A DNA stretch of 64,000 bases from NCBI RefSeq assembly GCF_019061185.1, contig NZ_JAHQZU010000003.1, forward strand, positions 62,001 to 126,000. Reading direction: 5' to 3'. This stretch comes from Paracoccus sp. Z118 (GTDB lineage: Bacteria; Pseudomonadota; Alphaproteobacteria; Rhodobacterales; Rhodobacteraceae). The translations under genes and the position numbers were made by a program. Shown here piece by piece: positions 57,501-64,000 of the stretch. Positions within the stretch are counted from its first letter, which is position 1; each line of letters starts with the position of its first letter. The notes under the pieces are model-generated. The model saw only the letters and a program-made list of their open reading frames with translations. It was not told the origin of the DNA and ran no database searches.

Positions 57501-58136
57501 ACGGCCGGGCGCTATCCCTTTGCGGCGGACAGCGCCATCGACGTGACCGTGGCCGATTTCCAGCGCCTCTTCGGCCCCGGCGCGCTGATGGACCTGTTCA
57601 TAAACGAGCAGCTTCTTCCCTATGTCGATACGACCGCGCGGCCGTGGCAGTGGCGGGCGGATTTCGGCCTTGCGGCGGAACGGCTGCAACCCTTCCAGAA
57701 GGCGCGCGAGATCCGCGACGCGCTGTTTCCGGGCGGCGCCGGCCCGGTCCTGACCTTCACGCTGGAGCCGAAGGATCTGTCCGCGAACGCCAGCCGGGTC
57801 AGCCTCAACGTGGACGGGCAGGTGCTGGTCTATTTCAACGCGGCGACCCGGCCCATGCCGATGACCTGGCCCGGCGCGGACGGAACGAACCTCGTCTCGC
57901 TGTCCTTCGCGCCGGTGGACGGCTCCGCCGAGGCGATCCAGACGGAGACAGGCGCCTGGGCCTTTCTGCGGCTGATTCATCGGGGCGAGCTGGCGCCGAC
58001 CGATCAGGCCGAGCTGTTCCGCCTGCGCCTCGGCCTTGGCAGCTTTGCCGCAAGCTACGACTTGCGGGCGGCGAGTGTGGACAATCCCTTCGATCTGCAG
58101 ATGTTCAGGGGTTTCGCGTGCCCGGAGAGGATCTGA
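54585..58136 (+). CDS. tssM: Type VI membrane protein TssM (IcmF)
   Basis: This is a 1183-residue protein spanning the inner membrane. Two N-terminal helices (about 15-35 and 50-68) enclose a short periplasmic loop. A cytosolic NTPase domain has Walker A GPPGTGKT (133-140) and LLDTAGRYTEQ. A third helix at about 444-465 leads to the large periplasmic domain. That domain ends FDLQMFRGFACPERI and includes the IcmF-related core that contacts TssJ. A Lys/Ala-rich insertion lies near residues 825-850. The gene overlaps tagF by 19 bases. Walker A is intact, unlike in the related protein encoded at 61-63.5 kb. Confidence 0.96.
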   Translation: MRAPKAILRFLFSRRLWVFIGALLLCLLIWQFGPIVTVGGRAPLESPLARLIAIGAVAILWLFWVLLGQLRAARANQVFVSELARQTPEPAGTKDAAGAEIDAKFQSILAQMKRSRLGHRRFLREMPWYVIIGPPGTGKTTALRQSGLHFPVDLGDDLKGVGGTRNCDWFFTDSAILLDTAGRYTEQASNPESDAAEWNSFLDLLRKHRGRRALNGVIVAISVTELLRPADELRAHGREIRKRLGELRERLGLRLPVYLVITKLDLVPGFDAFFAELSTEEREQVWGATLPPAEAASGAAIGRELHDLAGQVERRVAKRLADDLPLARRAEIFRFPAQLLQLDAPLRLLVDAVFAETRYDEAPWLRGFYLTSATQEGSPIDRLVGELAQGFGLPAPAAMPGRHGEKRSFFLKRLLTDVIFNEAGLGILDPKAEERRRWIWRGTLAASLLAVACLGFLFAFSFSRFSGLVAEQERQFSALQSGLADVAARQVPTDRPDLDLAIEGMDAITAASVMVPRHPLALLGPTAQPQLSEAQRIAYRRGLSNIVEPRMVALLEATIWRQIRDPDYLLGALKTYFMMTGLAPYNPDFVAAWWQEALPAGAPVDPFPTEAARSYQLDTIALMAGEEAKTESDPELVRTALESLCAIPLAVRAYEALMSDSAVTALPEWTPAAVAGPRGAQIFTRLSGRTLQAGLPGAFTYAGFHGTVLPLVPDVAAQAAIDRLVFAGGCDESATADAATLEADLLSLYEQDFIAKWDGFLRDIRLAPITDLASATGSLKDLSSEDSALNRLLRAVVAETELTRAPAEPEADAEGGGPPKGLVNAAAKRLGKVGKLAKKGARLVPAGGDAGAATAEPPGAEVARHFRPLKSTIDSVDDAPPRIGDVVLALGALANELQTVSASPDPEAALLARGGLPELTGAIANVAQGLPPPVNDWVAGIAGDTIAVTREAVVDQLNARLQADVLPFCRAATAGRYPFAADSAIDVTVADFQRLFGPGALMDLFINEQLLPYVDTTARPWQWRADFGLAAERLQPFQKAREIRDALFPGGAGPVLTFTLEPKDLSANASRVSLNVDGQVLVYFNAATRPMPMTWPGADGTNLVSLSFAPVDGSAEAIQTETGAWAFLRLIHRGELAPTDQAELFRLRLGLGSFAASYDLRAASVDNPFDLQMFRGFACPERI

Positions 58137-58648
58137 GCCGGGGACGGGTCGCCCTGTTCGGCAAGTTGCCCGCGACCGGCGATTTCGTGCGGCGGGGGTT
58201 GCCGGATGCGTTCGGCGCATGGTGGGACCGCTGGCTGACCCACCATCTCGCCAGCCGGGACGCAGGCTGGCCGGCGGGCGGCCTGCGCGTGCGGCTGTCC
58301 TGCGGGGATCGCAGCGCCTGCGCGCTGGTGCTGCCCAGCCGCGATTCCGTGGGGCGGCGGTTTCCGCTCAGCGCGCTGGTGATGCTGGACTTCCCGGCTG
58401 CGCCCGATGCGGCCGAAGCATGGTGCGAGGCGGCGTTGCCGCTGGCCGGGGCCGCCTGCGAGGGACGGCTGACCGCCGATGCGCTGTGGGCGGGGCTGGA
58501 TGCGCTGCCGCCTCCGGCGCGGACAGGACCGTGCGCACCGGCGCTGCTCCTGTGGGCGCGGGGTCGGGGGCCCGTGTCGGCCGATCCGGGCGATCCCGGC
58601 GATGCCCTGTCGCTTCTGTTCAGTTCTGGTGGATCTTCGAGGCCGTGA
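58118..58648 (+). CDS. tagF: Type VI secretion-associated protein TagF
   Basis: This is a 176-residue cytosolic protein. The start region RVALFGKLPATGDFVRRGLPDAFGAWWDRWL is the TagF (DUF2094) hallmark, followed by SCGDRSACALVLPSRDSVGRRFPLSALVML. TagF proteins act as post-translational brakes on secretion, often with the FHA protein. The start is GTG inside tssM behind AGGGG; the longer open frame upstream is tssM shadow. Its last 29 bases overlap the 3' end of the convergent vgrG gene. Confidence 0.9.
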   Translation: MPGEDLSRGRVALFGKLPATGDFVRRGLPDAFGAWWDRWLTHHLASRDAGWPAGGLRVRLSCGDRSACALVLPSRDSVGRRFPLSALVMLDFPAAPDAAEAWCEAALPLAGAACEGRLTADALWAGLDALPPPARTGPCAPALLLWARGRGPVSADPGDPGDALSLLFSSGGSSRP

Positions 58649-60938
58649 AGATCATGTCGCCATCGGCCTTGCCGGTGATCTTTCCGCTGGCCTGCTGCGT
58701 CAGGTTGTTGCCCTTCACCAGAACGGTGCCGTCCTTCTTCAGCATGATGCTGGCGTCGCCGCATTTCAGCGTGATCTCGTCGGCGGCCTCGATGTTGATC
58801 GTCTTGCCGGAGGTGAGAGCGACGTTGCCCGTCACGTCATGCGCCTGATCCTTGGCCACCTTGACGGCCCGGCTGCCGCCGACGCTGGTGCTCTGGTCGG
58901 TGGCCACCTTCAGGGTCTGGCTCGCGCCCACCTCCGTTGCGTGGTCCTTGCCGATCTTGAAGCTCTGGGCCCCGACCACGGTGGTCGAATCGTCGTTCTG
59001 GACGTGATGAGCCTGCTTGCCGCCCACCCGCACACTGCGTTTCTGGCCCACGGTGAGCGTCTGGTGGCTGCCCACGACGCGGCTTTCCACCAGCCCCACC
59101 TTGTCCGTGCGCCCCGCCTTCACGAGGACCATCTGCGCAATGCCGACCGTCTGGGTGTGATTGCGGTCGATGCTCTCGCCCGAACTGCCGACGACGTGGA
59201 TCGTCTCGTCGCCGCCCACGGTCAGGCTGCGGTCGGCGCCGACGGTCTCGGTGTCGTTGACGCCGATGTTGACCTCGCGGTGGCGGCCGACCTTGGTGGC
59301 CTTGTCGTTACCGACCGATTCCTGCCGGTCGTGACCCACGGACTGGCCGGCGTCGTGGCCGACATCTTCCTTCCAGTCGTGGCCGATCTTGCGGGTCTCG
59401 TCGTTCTTGACCAGTTCGGTGTGATCCTTCTCGGCCTGGAAATACACCTCCTCGGCGCCCTTCTTGTCCTCGAAGCGCAGCTCGTTCCAGCCGCCCCCGC
59501 CGGGGGAGGAGTTCGACTTCCAGCCCGACTGCGTGGCGCTGCCCGGCAGCGGGTAAGGGGGCATCTGCTCGGCGTTATAGAGCCTGCCGACGATCAGCGG
59601 CTGGTCGGGGTCGCCTTCCAGAAAATCGACGATAACCTCCTGCCCGATGCGGGGGATCTGGATGAAGCCCCAGCCCGCCCCGGCCCAAGCCGCGCTGACG
59701 CGCATGAAGCACGAGGAGGCCGCGTCCTTGCGGCCCTCGCGGTCCCAGTGGAACTGGACCTTCACGCGTGAATACTTGTCGGTGAAGATCTCGGCGCCGG
59801 CGGGGCCCACGACCACCGCGGTCTGCGGGCCGGTCATGCGCGGACGCGGGGTCCGCCGTTCGGGGCGGAAGGGTAGGGCGGCGGGCTGAAGCTCCACGGT
59901 CACCTCGCAGCCGACTTCCGCCCGCCCCATTCCGGGCTGGCGCATCCCGGCCTGATACTGCCCGTCCCACATCCGGTAGCCGGCGCGCAGGACGACATAG
60001 CTGCCGTTCTCGGCCGCGCGCGGGAAATCGGTCAGCGCAAAACTGACGCCGGGGCGCAGGCCGGGCGCGGTGGCGCGGGCGCTGGCGCGGCGGCGCGGCG
60101 CCTGCAATTCCTCGACCCGCAGGCCGGCAAGGTCGTCGCCGCGCCCGAAGGCGGTGTAGTTGCCGGGGTAGTGATAGGCTTCGGTCTTCGCCTCGGAAAA
60201 GCTGTCCGCATCCTTGGCCTGCGCCAGCAGGTTGGCCGAGGGCTTTTCGAAATCATAGTCGGTATGGGCGAACTTGCTGGTGCGCAGCGACGCGGTCCCG
60301 GCCCACTGGACGATGAAGTTGCCGTCCAGGAAGTTCGCCCGCTCGTCGGGCTGCCACGGTATCTCGTCCAGATCCTCGGCCGGTTCCAGCCTGGTGCTGT
60401 CGTCGCCCAGCACCAGCAGGTGCCCGTCCTCGGAATGCTCGAAGAAATAGAAGATGCCCTCATGCTCCAGCAGCCGCTGCACGAAGGCGAGGTCGGTTTC
60501 CCCATACTGCACGCAGTAATCGCGCGGCGGGTAGGAGCGTTGCAGGCGCAGCGCGAACTTCACCTGCGGATAGCTGCGCAGCACATCCTCGACGATCTCG
60601 ACGGCGCTCTTGTTCTGGAAGATCCGGTTGCTGGTGGAGAGGGTGAGCAGCCACAGGGCCGGGCGCAGGGTGGCGCGATACTGCGCAAGGTCGCCTTCCA
60701 TTTCGGTGAAGCCGAAATCCGTCGCGATGGCGTTCAGGTGGCGCACGGGGGCCGCGGCGCCGATCGAAACGGTCACGGATCTGCCCAGAAGCCGGGCGGG
60801 GTCGAGATCGGGGTCCGGGCTGACCGCCGTCAGGACGAATGCGAAACAGGTGCTGATCTCGTCCTGCCCCTCCATCGAAGCGAACATGAGCTGGTCGGCA
60901 CTGAGCGGGGATGTGAGCGTGATCTCGCGGTCGGGCAC
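58620..60938 (-). CDS. vgrG: Type VI spike protein VgrG (TssI) with long octapeptide repeat
   Basis: This is a 772-residue spike protein. Residues 1 to about 380 are the gp27-like hub (DREITLTSPLSADQLMF, YCVQYGETDLAFVQRLLEHEGIFYFFEHS). An OB-fold follows (RVKVQFHWDREGRKD, SAAWAGAGWGFIQIPRIGQEVIVDFLEGDPDQPLIVGRLYN). The C-terminal needle contains 24 consecutive octapeptides of the VGxxxxxx type (bases 58812-59387, no break in phase), like the T4 gp5 beta-helix. A short tail follows, without a recognisable effector domain. The start is GTG with AAGGAG seven bases upstream; a second GTG seven codons earlier is weaker. Convergent with tagF, 29-base overlap. Confidence 0.94.
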   Translation of the reverse strand: MPDREITLTSPLSADQLMFASMEGQDEISTCFAFVLTAVSPDPDLDPARLLGRSVTVSIGAAAPVRHLNAIATDFGFTEMEGDLAQYRATLRPALWLLTLSTSNRIFQNKSAVEIVEDVLRSYPQVKFALRLQRSYPPRDYCVQYGETDLAFVQRLLEHEGIFYFFEHSEDGHLLVLGDDSTRLEPAEDLDEIPWQPDERANFLDGNFIVQWAGTASLRTSKFAHTDYDFEKPSANLLAQAKDADSFSEAKTEAYHYPGNYTAFGRGDDLAGLRVEELQAPRRRASARATAPGLRPGVSFALTDFPRAAENGSYVVLRAGYRMWDGQYQAGMRQPGMGRAEVGCEVTVELQPAALPFRPERRTPRPRMTGPQTAVVVGPAGAEIFTDKYSRVKVQFHWDREGRKDAASSCFMRVSAAWAGAGWGFIQIPRIGQEVIVDFLEGDPDQPLIVGRLYNAEQMPPYPLPGSATQSGWKSNSSPGGGGWNELRFEDKKGAEEVYFQAEKDHTELVKNDETRKIGHDWKEDVGHDAGQSVGHDRQESVGNDKATKVGRHREVNIGVNDTETVGADRSLTVGGDETIHVVGSSGESIDRNHTQTVGIAQMVLVKAGRTDKVGLVESRVVGSHQTLTVGQKRSVRVGGKQAHHVQNDDSTTVVGAQSFKIGKDHATEVGASQTLKVATDQSTSVGGSRAVKVAKDQAHDVTGNVALTSGKTINIEAADEITLKCGDASIMLKKDGTVLVKGNNLTQQASGKITGKADGDMIFTASKIHQN

Positions 60939-61009
60939 GACTCTGCTCCTTCTCTGCACGGAGAGATGACCTCAGCATAGCGCAGTCGGGGAAGGCCCGC
61001 GCCGGAAAA

Positions 61010-63478
61010 TCACAGGGCGGCGGGGCACGCAAAGCCGCGAGCCGCCGACAGTCCCGCGACCGGGTTCGCAGCGGATGGAAAGGCCAGTTCCAGAAACAGC
61101 CGACCCGCGTCGGTGCGCAGATCGACGAGGAAGCGTTGCCCCTGATCGCGCGGCCGCAGCCTCAGCCCGTCCAGCAGGCGCAGAAAGCCCCACGGGCCCG
61201 GTTCGTGAACGCTGGCGGGTTGCCCGGCAAAGGCGACGGAGACGCCTGCCGCGCCCTGCGTCCCCGGCCAGCGCAGCGAGGCGGCGTCGGCTCGGGCGTC
61301 CACCGCCGCGCTGGCGCCCCCCAGCGCCACGACCGCCTTGCCCCGTTCGGCAAGGGCCGCGATGGTCACGGTGGCGCCGAAGTTGCCCGCGTCGTCGAAG
61401 AAACCGGCGCGAATCGCCTGCGCCTTCTCGAACAATTCGGCGCTTTCGGGCGACAGGCCGGAGAAGCGCGCTTCGGGCAGCCAGCGCCAGGGCGAGGCGG
61501 AGCTGTCGATATAGGGCTGCGCCTCGGCCACGAAGAAGCGCTCGATCGCGCCGCCGCCGCCGAAGAGTGCCGCGAAATCGGCCAGATCCGCGTCGGCCCC
61601 GTTCGCGTCGAAGGGAAACCGCCCCTCGGTCGCGCGGCGGCACAGATCATAGACCTCGGCCTGCCAGCGCTGGGTGAAGGGGCTGGCGATCTGCGCGGCG
61701 CGAGGCACGGCAGTCTGCGCCAGCACATCCTCGACCAGCTGCACCACGACCGGCGGCGCCTGCCGCAAGGCGGCGACCGAGGCCGCGCGGTCCTGAAAAC
61801 CCATCAGCCGCTCGGTAATCAGGTCGTCGGACGCGCCGCGGGCGCCGAGGGCGGCGTTGAGCGACGCGAACAGCGCCGAGATCTCGTCCAGCCGTCCGCT
61901 CTCGACATACTGGATCATCGGGCCGAACCCGGCGGCAATGCGCTGCTGCAACTCGCGCGGCCTGCTGCGGTCGGTGCCGCCGACCTCCTCCCAGGCCTGC
62001 GTCAGCAGCAGGGCGATGGGCGACGGCTTGCGGGCGAGCAGGCCGGACACCCGCACTGCCGTCGCGCGCCGGTCGAAGCGCCGCACCCGCAGATCGTCGA
62101 GGAAACCGCGCCACGTCGCCAGTGTCTCGACCTGAAGCCGGGCGAGGACGCCGGCGGATGACCCGGCATCCGTTCGCAGCCCGTCGCGATAGAGCCGCGC
62201 GGCCACGGCCCGCGCGACCTCCACCGCCTGCGCCGCACCGCCGTCCCGCGCGTATGCCCAGCCTCGCGTCGTGTAAGCGCCGGGGATGGCGGCCGTCATC
62301 GGCTTGCCCGAGCGCCGGACGGCGATTTCGGCAAGGCCCGGAACCTGCGACGGCCGCCACGGCGCAAGGGCGGTCATTTCCGGCGAGCGGATGAGTTCGA
62401 TCCACGCCCGATCCGCCTCGGACGCCTCGGCGGCAAAGACGCGGGCTTGCGCGAGCAGCGCGGGATCAGGCGAAGGGGGCTGGGCGAAGGGCGGGCTCAG
62501 CAGCGCGACATGAGGGGCCAGCGCCTGCAGATCGGGCAGCAGCTCGCGGCGGGCCGTCAACCAGCCCTGAAGATAAGCCGGATTCCACGCCCCGTCGCCC
62601 GACAGGACGTCCCAGGCGCGAACGGTATCGTAAAGGGCCGGACTGTCGCCCTCGCTCGCCAGCGCCGTGTCGATGGCCCCCGCCAGCACTGGGGGCAGAT
62701 GCTGGCGGACGGTCCGGGCCTGCACCTTGCGCGCCCGGCTCGCCGCGTCAAACCCCAGCGGGCCGGCAAAGACCCGGACGGGCGCCTTGGCGAGCGAACG
62801 CTCGACCCCTGCCACCGCCGCCGCCATCCGGTCGAGCCGGGGGCCGAGATCGGCGATCTCTCCCGGCCGGTCGAGGCCGATGGACAGCGCCTCGGCGGCG
62901 AAGGCCTGCGCCGTCTCCCGATGGAACGCCCATTCGGTATGGACGGCCCAGGCCAGCACGAGCGCCGCGAACCCCAGCACCGCCCCGGCCAGAAGCCGCC
63001 CCCAGCTTTCCGGCGCGCCGGCGTCGGTCCGGGCGCTGGCCGCTTCGACCCGCGTCAGGCAACGCCGCAGGAAAGCGGCCGTATCGGCGAAGGCCGGTCC
63101 CGCCTTGTCGGCTCGGTTGGCGAAATCGCGCAGGCGGGCCGGGGACATCTCCTCGCCCTCGAACAGCAGACGATAGGCGCCGGGCGACCACAGATGCAGG
63201 GGCAGCGCCTCGTTCGACCGCGCCGCCTGATCGAGGACCAGCCCCAGTGCGAGCCGCGCCGGTGCCAGCGTCGCGGCGGGCAGGCCCGCCCGGTGCAGGG
63301 TATCGCCGAAACGGTCGATCCGGGCGCGCGCCTCGCGCAGCAGCGCGGGAACATCGGCCCATGAACCCCGCTCGGCCAGATCGTCGGCCAGCGCCAGAAC
63401 CGGGGTCGCGGCGCGGTCATAGGCGTTCCCCGCCGTCCCCGCGTGCCGGTCAGAGCCTGCCGTCCGCCGCCCAGGCAC
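61010..63478 (-). CDS. TssL/TssM-like fusion protein lacking the NTPase domain
   Basis: This is an 822-residue membrane protein. The C-terminal half resembles the periplasmic IcmF domain of TssM in this same locus: FFVAEAQPYIDSSASPWRW compares with the TssM FINEQLLPYVDTTARPWQW, and both end RGFACP plus three residues. The N-terminal 150 residues (ARLALGLVLDQAARSNEALPLHLWSPGAYRLLFEGEE) look distantly like the DotU domain of TssL. A single membrane helix lies at about 161-180. There is no Walker A motif and no cytosolic GTPase domain. The GTG start has GAGGAGA six bases upstream and overlaps the M15 peptidase stop by 29 bases. An accessory or alternative membrane-complex subunit is inferred. 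Confidence 0.72.
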   Translation of the reverse strand: MPGRRTAGSDRHAGTAGNAYDRAATPVLALADDLAERGSWADVPALLREARARIDRFGDTLHRAGLPAATLAPARLALGLVLDQAARSNEALPLHLWSPGAYRLLFEGEEMSPARLRDFANRADKAGPAFADTAAFLRRCLTRVEAASARTDAGAPESWGRLLAGAVLGFAALVLAWAVHTEWAFHRETAQAFAAEALSIGLDRPGEIADLGPRLDRMAAAVAGVERSLAKAPVRVFAGPLGFDAASRARKVQARTVRQHLPPVLAGAIDTALASEGDSPALYDTVRAWDVLSGDGAWNPAYLQGWLTARRELLPDLQALAPHVALLSPPFAQPPSPDPALLAQARVFAAEASEADRAWIELIRSPEMTALAPWRPSQVPGLAEIAVRRSGKPMTAAIPGAYTTRGWAYARDGGAAQAVEVARAVAARLYRDGLRTDAGSSAGVLARLQVETLATWRGFLDDLRVRRFDRRATAVRVSGLLARKPSPIALLLTQAWEEVGGTDRSRPRELQQRIAAGFGPMIQYVESGRLDEISALFASLNAALGARGASDDLITERLMGFQDRAASVAALRQAPPVVVQLVEDVLAQTAVPRAAQIASPFTQRWQAEVYDLCRRATEGRFPFDANGADADLADFAALFGGGGAIERFFVAEAQPYIDSSASPWRWLPEARFSGLSPESAELFEKAQAIRAGFFDDAGNFGATVTIAALAERGKAVVALGGASAAVDARADAASLRWPGTQGAAGVSVAFAGQPASVHEPGPWGFLRLLDGLRLRPRDQGQRFLVDLRTDAGRLFLELAFPSAANPVAGLSAARGFACPAAL

Positions 63479-64000
63479 GCAGCGTCTCCTCGCCCACCTC
63501 GAAATGCATGGAATCCTCGCGCCCGTAGGTGGCGCCCCAGAACCAGCCCTCGTCGTTGAAATACTCCGCCAGGATGACCAGCCCCAGCTGCGTCCCGCCA
63601 TCGGCGAAACCGTCCAGCTGCCCCTCCAGCGTCAGGTCGATGGCCGTGCCCCAGGAATGGTTGGAAATGGCCGTCCGCGATCCGCGGATCAGCCGCGCGC
63701 AGAGCGCGCCAGCGGTGCCCAGCTTGGCGTGGATGTCGGGCTCGTTCTCGTTCAGGCGGGTCAGCACGCGGCCAAGGCTTTCGATCGCCGGGCGCAGCAT
63801 CGAGACGCGGATCGGTCCGACCTGCTGCGTCTCGATCAGGGCCTTCAGGCGCGGATTGGTGACGGCCTGACAATCGGTGCCATAGCTGTCCCGCGGCTGG
63901 CCGAGGATTTCCAGCATCACGCTGTTGCGCGGCTGGGTGATGCCGCGATTGAACCGCTGCTTGGCAAGCAGCATGATCTCGGTCGGCTGTTCCGTCGCGA
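63450..64000 (-). CDS. M15-family peptidoglycan peptidase (5' end outside window)
   Basis: At least 174 residues are visible from an ATG at 63974; the frame stays open to the window edge, so the true start may lie beyond it. The C-terminal part has the M15 zinc-site pattern: SNHSWGTAIDLT supplies His and Asp ligands, and SMHFEVGEE the third His with a catalytic Glu. M15 peptidases cut peptide bonds in peptidoglycan stem peptides (VanY- or endolysin-like). The preceding YFNDEGWFWGATYGRED also fits. No signal peptide is visible in the part shown. It overlaps the TssL/TssM-like gene by 29 bases and lies upstream of vgrG on the same strand. A role in opening the cell wall for the apparatus, or as a secreted effector, is inference. 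Confidence 0.8.
   Translation of the reverse strand, partial: ATEQPTEIMLLAKQRFNRGITQPRNSVMLEILGQPRDSYGTDCQAVTNPRLKALIETQQVGPIRVSMLRPAIESLGRVLTRLNENEPDIHAKLGTAGALCARLIRGSRTAISNHSWGTAIDLTLEGQLDGFADGGTQLGLVILAEYFNDEGWFWGATYGREDSMHFEVGEETLRAWAADGRL

Noticed and set aside
54561..58220. Open frame of 1,219 codons antisense to tssM
   Set aside because: Same GC-driven effect; the composition is Arg/Gly/His/Gln-rich without structure, and tssM is unambiguous on the + strand.
58812..59387. CRISPR-like regular repeat
   Set aside because: The 24-base periodicity comes from octapeptide codons in vgrG. The units diverge at the DNA level and lie inside a coding frame.

Overview
This is about 64 kb of chromosome with very high GC. 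It looks like an alphaproteobacterium of the Rhodobacterales (Paracoccaceae or Roseobacteraceae type). The pointers are the GC-rich codon use, many ATGA gene overlaps, an ATPase gene abutting metA, an HSD10-like short-chain dehydrogenase, a RamB/ScfR-type acyl regulator, an SLC5-coupled histidine kinase and a complete proteobacterial type VI secretion locus. I found no insertion sequence, tRNA, rRNA, CRISPR array or other sign of a mobile island. No gap between genes exceeds 300 bases.

Layout, left half. 1-4.7 kb (- strand): a dipeptide/oligopeptide-type ABC importer (binding protein, two permeases, two ATPases, the last cut by the window edge). 4.9-8.3 kb: a 3-hydroxyacyl-CoA dehydrogenase-like SDR, a small exported protein, metA and an ATPase. 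8.5-16.5 kb: gamma-glutamyltransferase, two tandem small exported paralogs with a GHDA(M/L) motif, aconitase A with a clear promoter and terminator, a DUF1223 thioredoxin-fold protein and yciB. 16.8-23.7 kb: a LIV-type ABC importer with a Tat-exported binding protein, divergent from an acyl-responsive XRE regulator, with a repeated TTCTGT(A/C)AA element between them. 23.7-27.1 kb: a response regulator / small membrane protein / SLC5-STAC-histidine kinase operon.

Middle. 27.2-29.0 kb: a bacterial vitamin K-dependent carboxylase homolog (HTTM family), divergent from a DCC/DUF393 protein. 29.1-32.1 kb: a compact locus of ECF sigma factor, anti-sigma factor and a secreted poly-aspartate protein, divergent from an exported subtilisin-like protease that carries its own poly-aspartate tract. 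32.2-37.0 kb: a LysR regulator divergent from mmsB (TTG start) and mmsA of valine degradation, then an orphan LIV-type binding protein.

Right half. 37.1-64.0 kb is a type VI secretion system with all 13 core components: tssH (clpV) and a DUF6484 gene on the - strand; then, on the + strand, a PpkA-like kinase, tssA-B-C-hcp-tssE-F-G-fha-tssJ-K-L-M and tagF; then, on the - strand, vgrG with 24 unbroken octapeptide repeats, an unusual TssL/TssM-like fusion without a Walker A motif, and an M15 peptidase running off the window. A sigma-54-like element lies upstream of the kinase gene. The two least familiar pieces are the poly-aspartate sigma/protease locus and the Walker-less TssL/TssM-like protein paired with the M15 peptidase.
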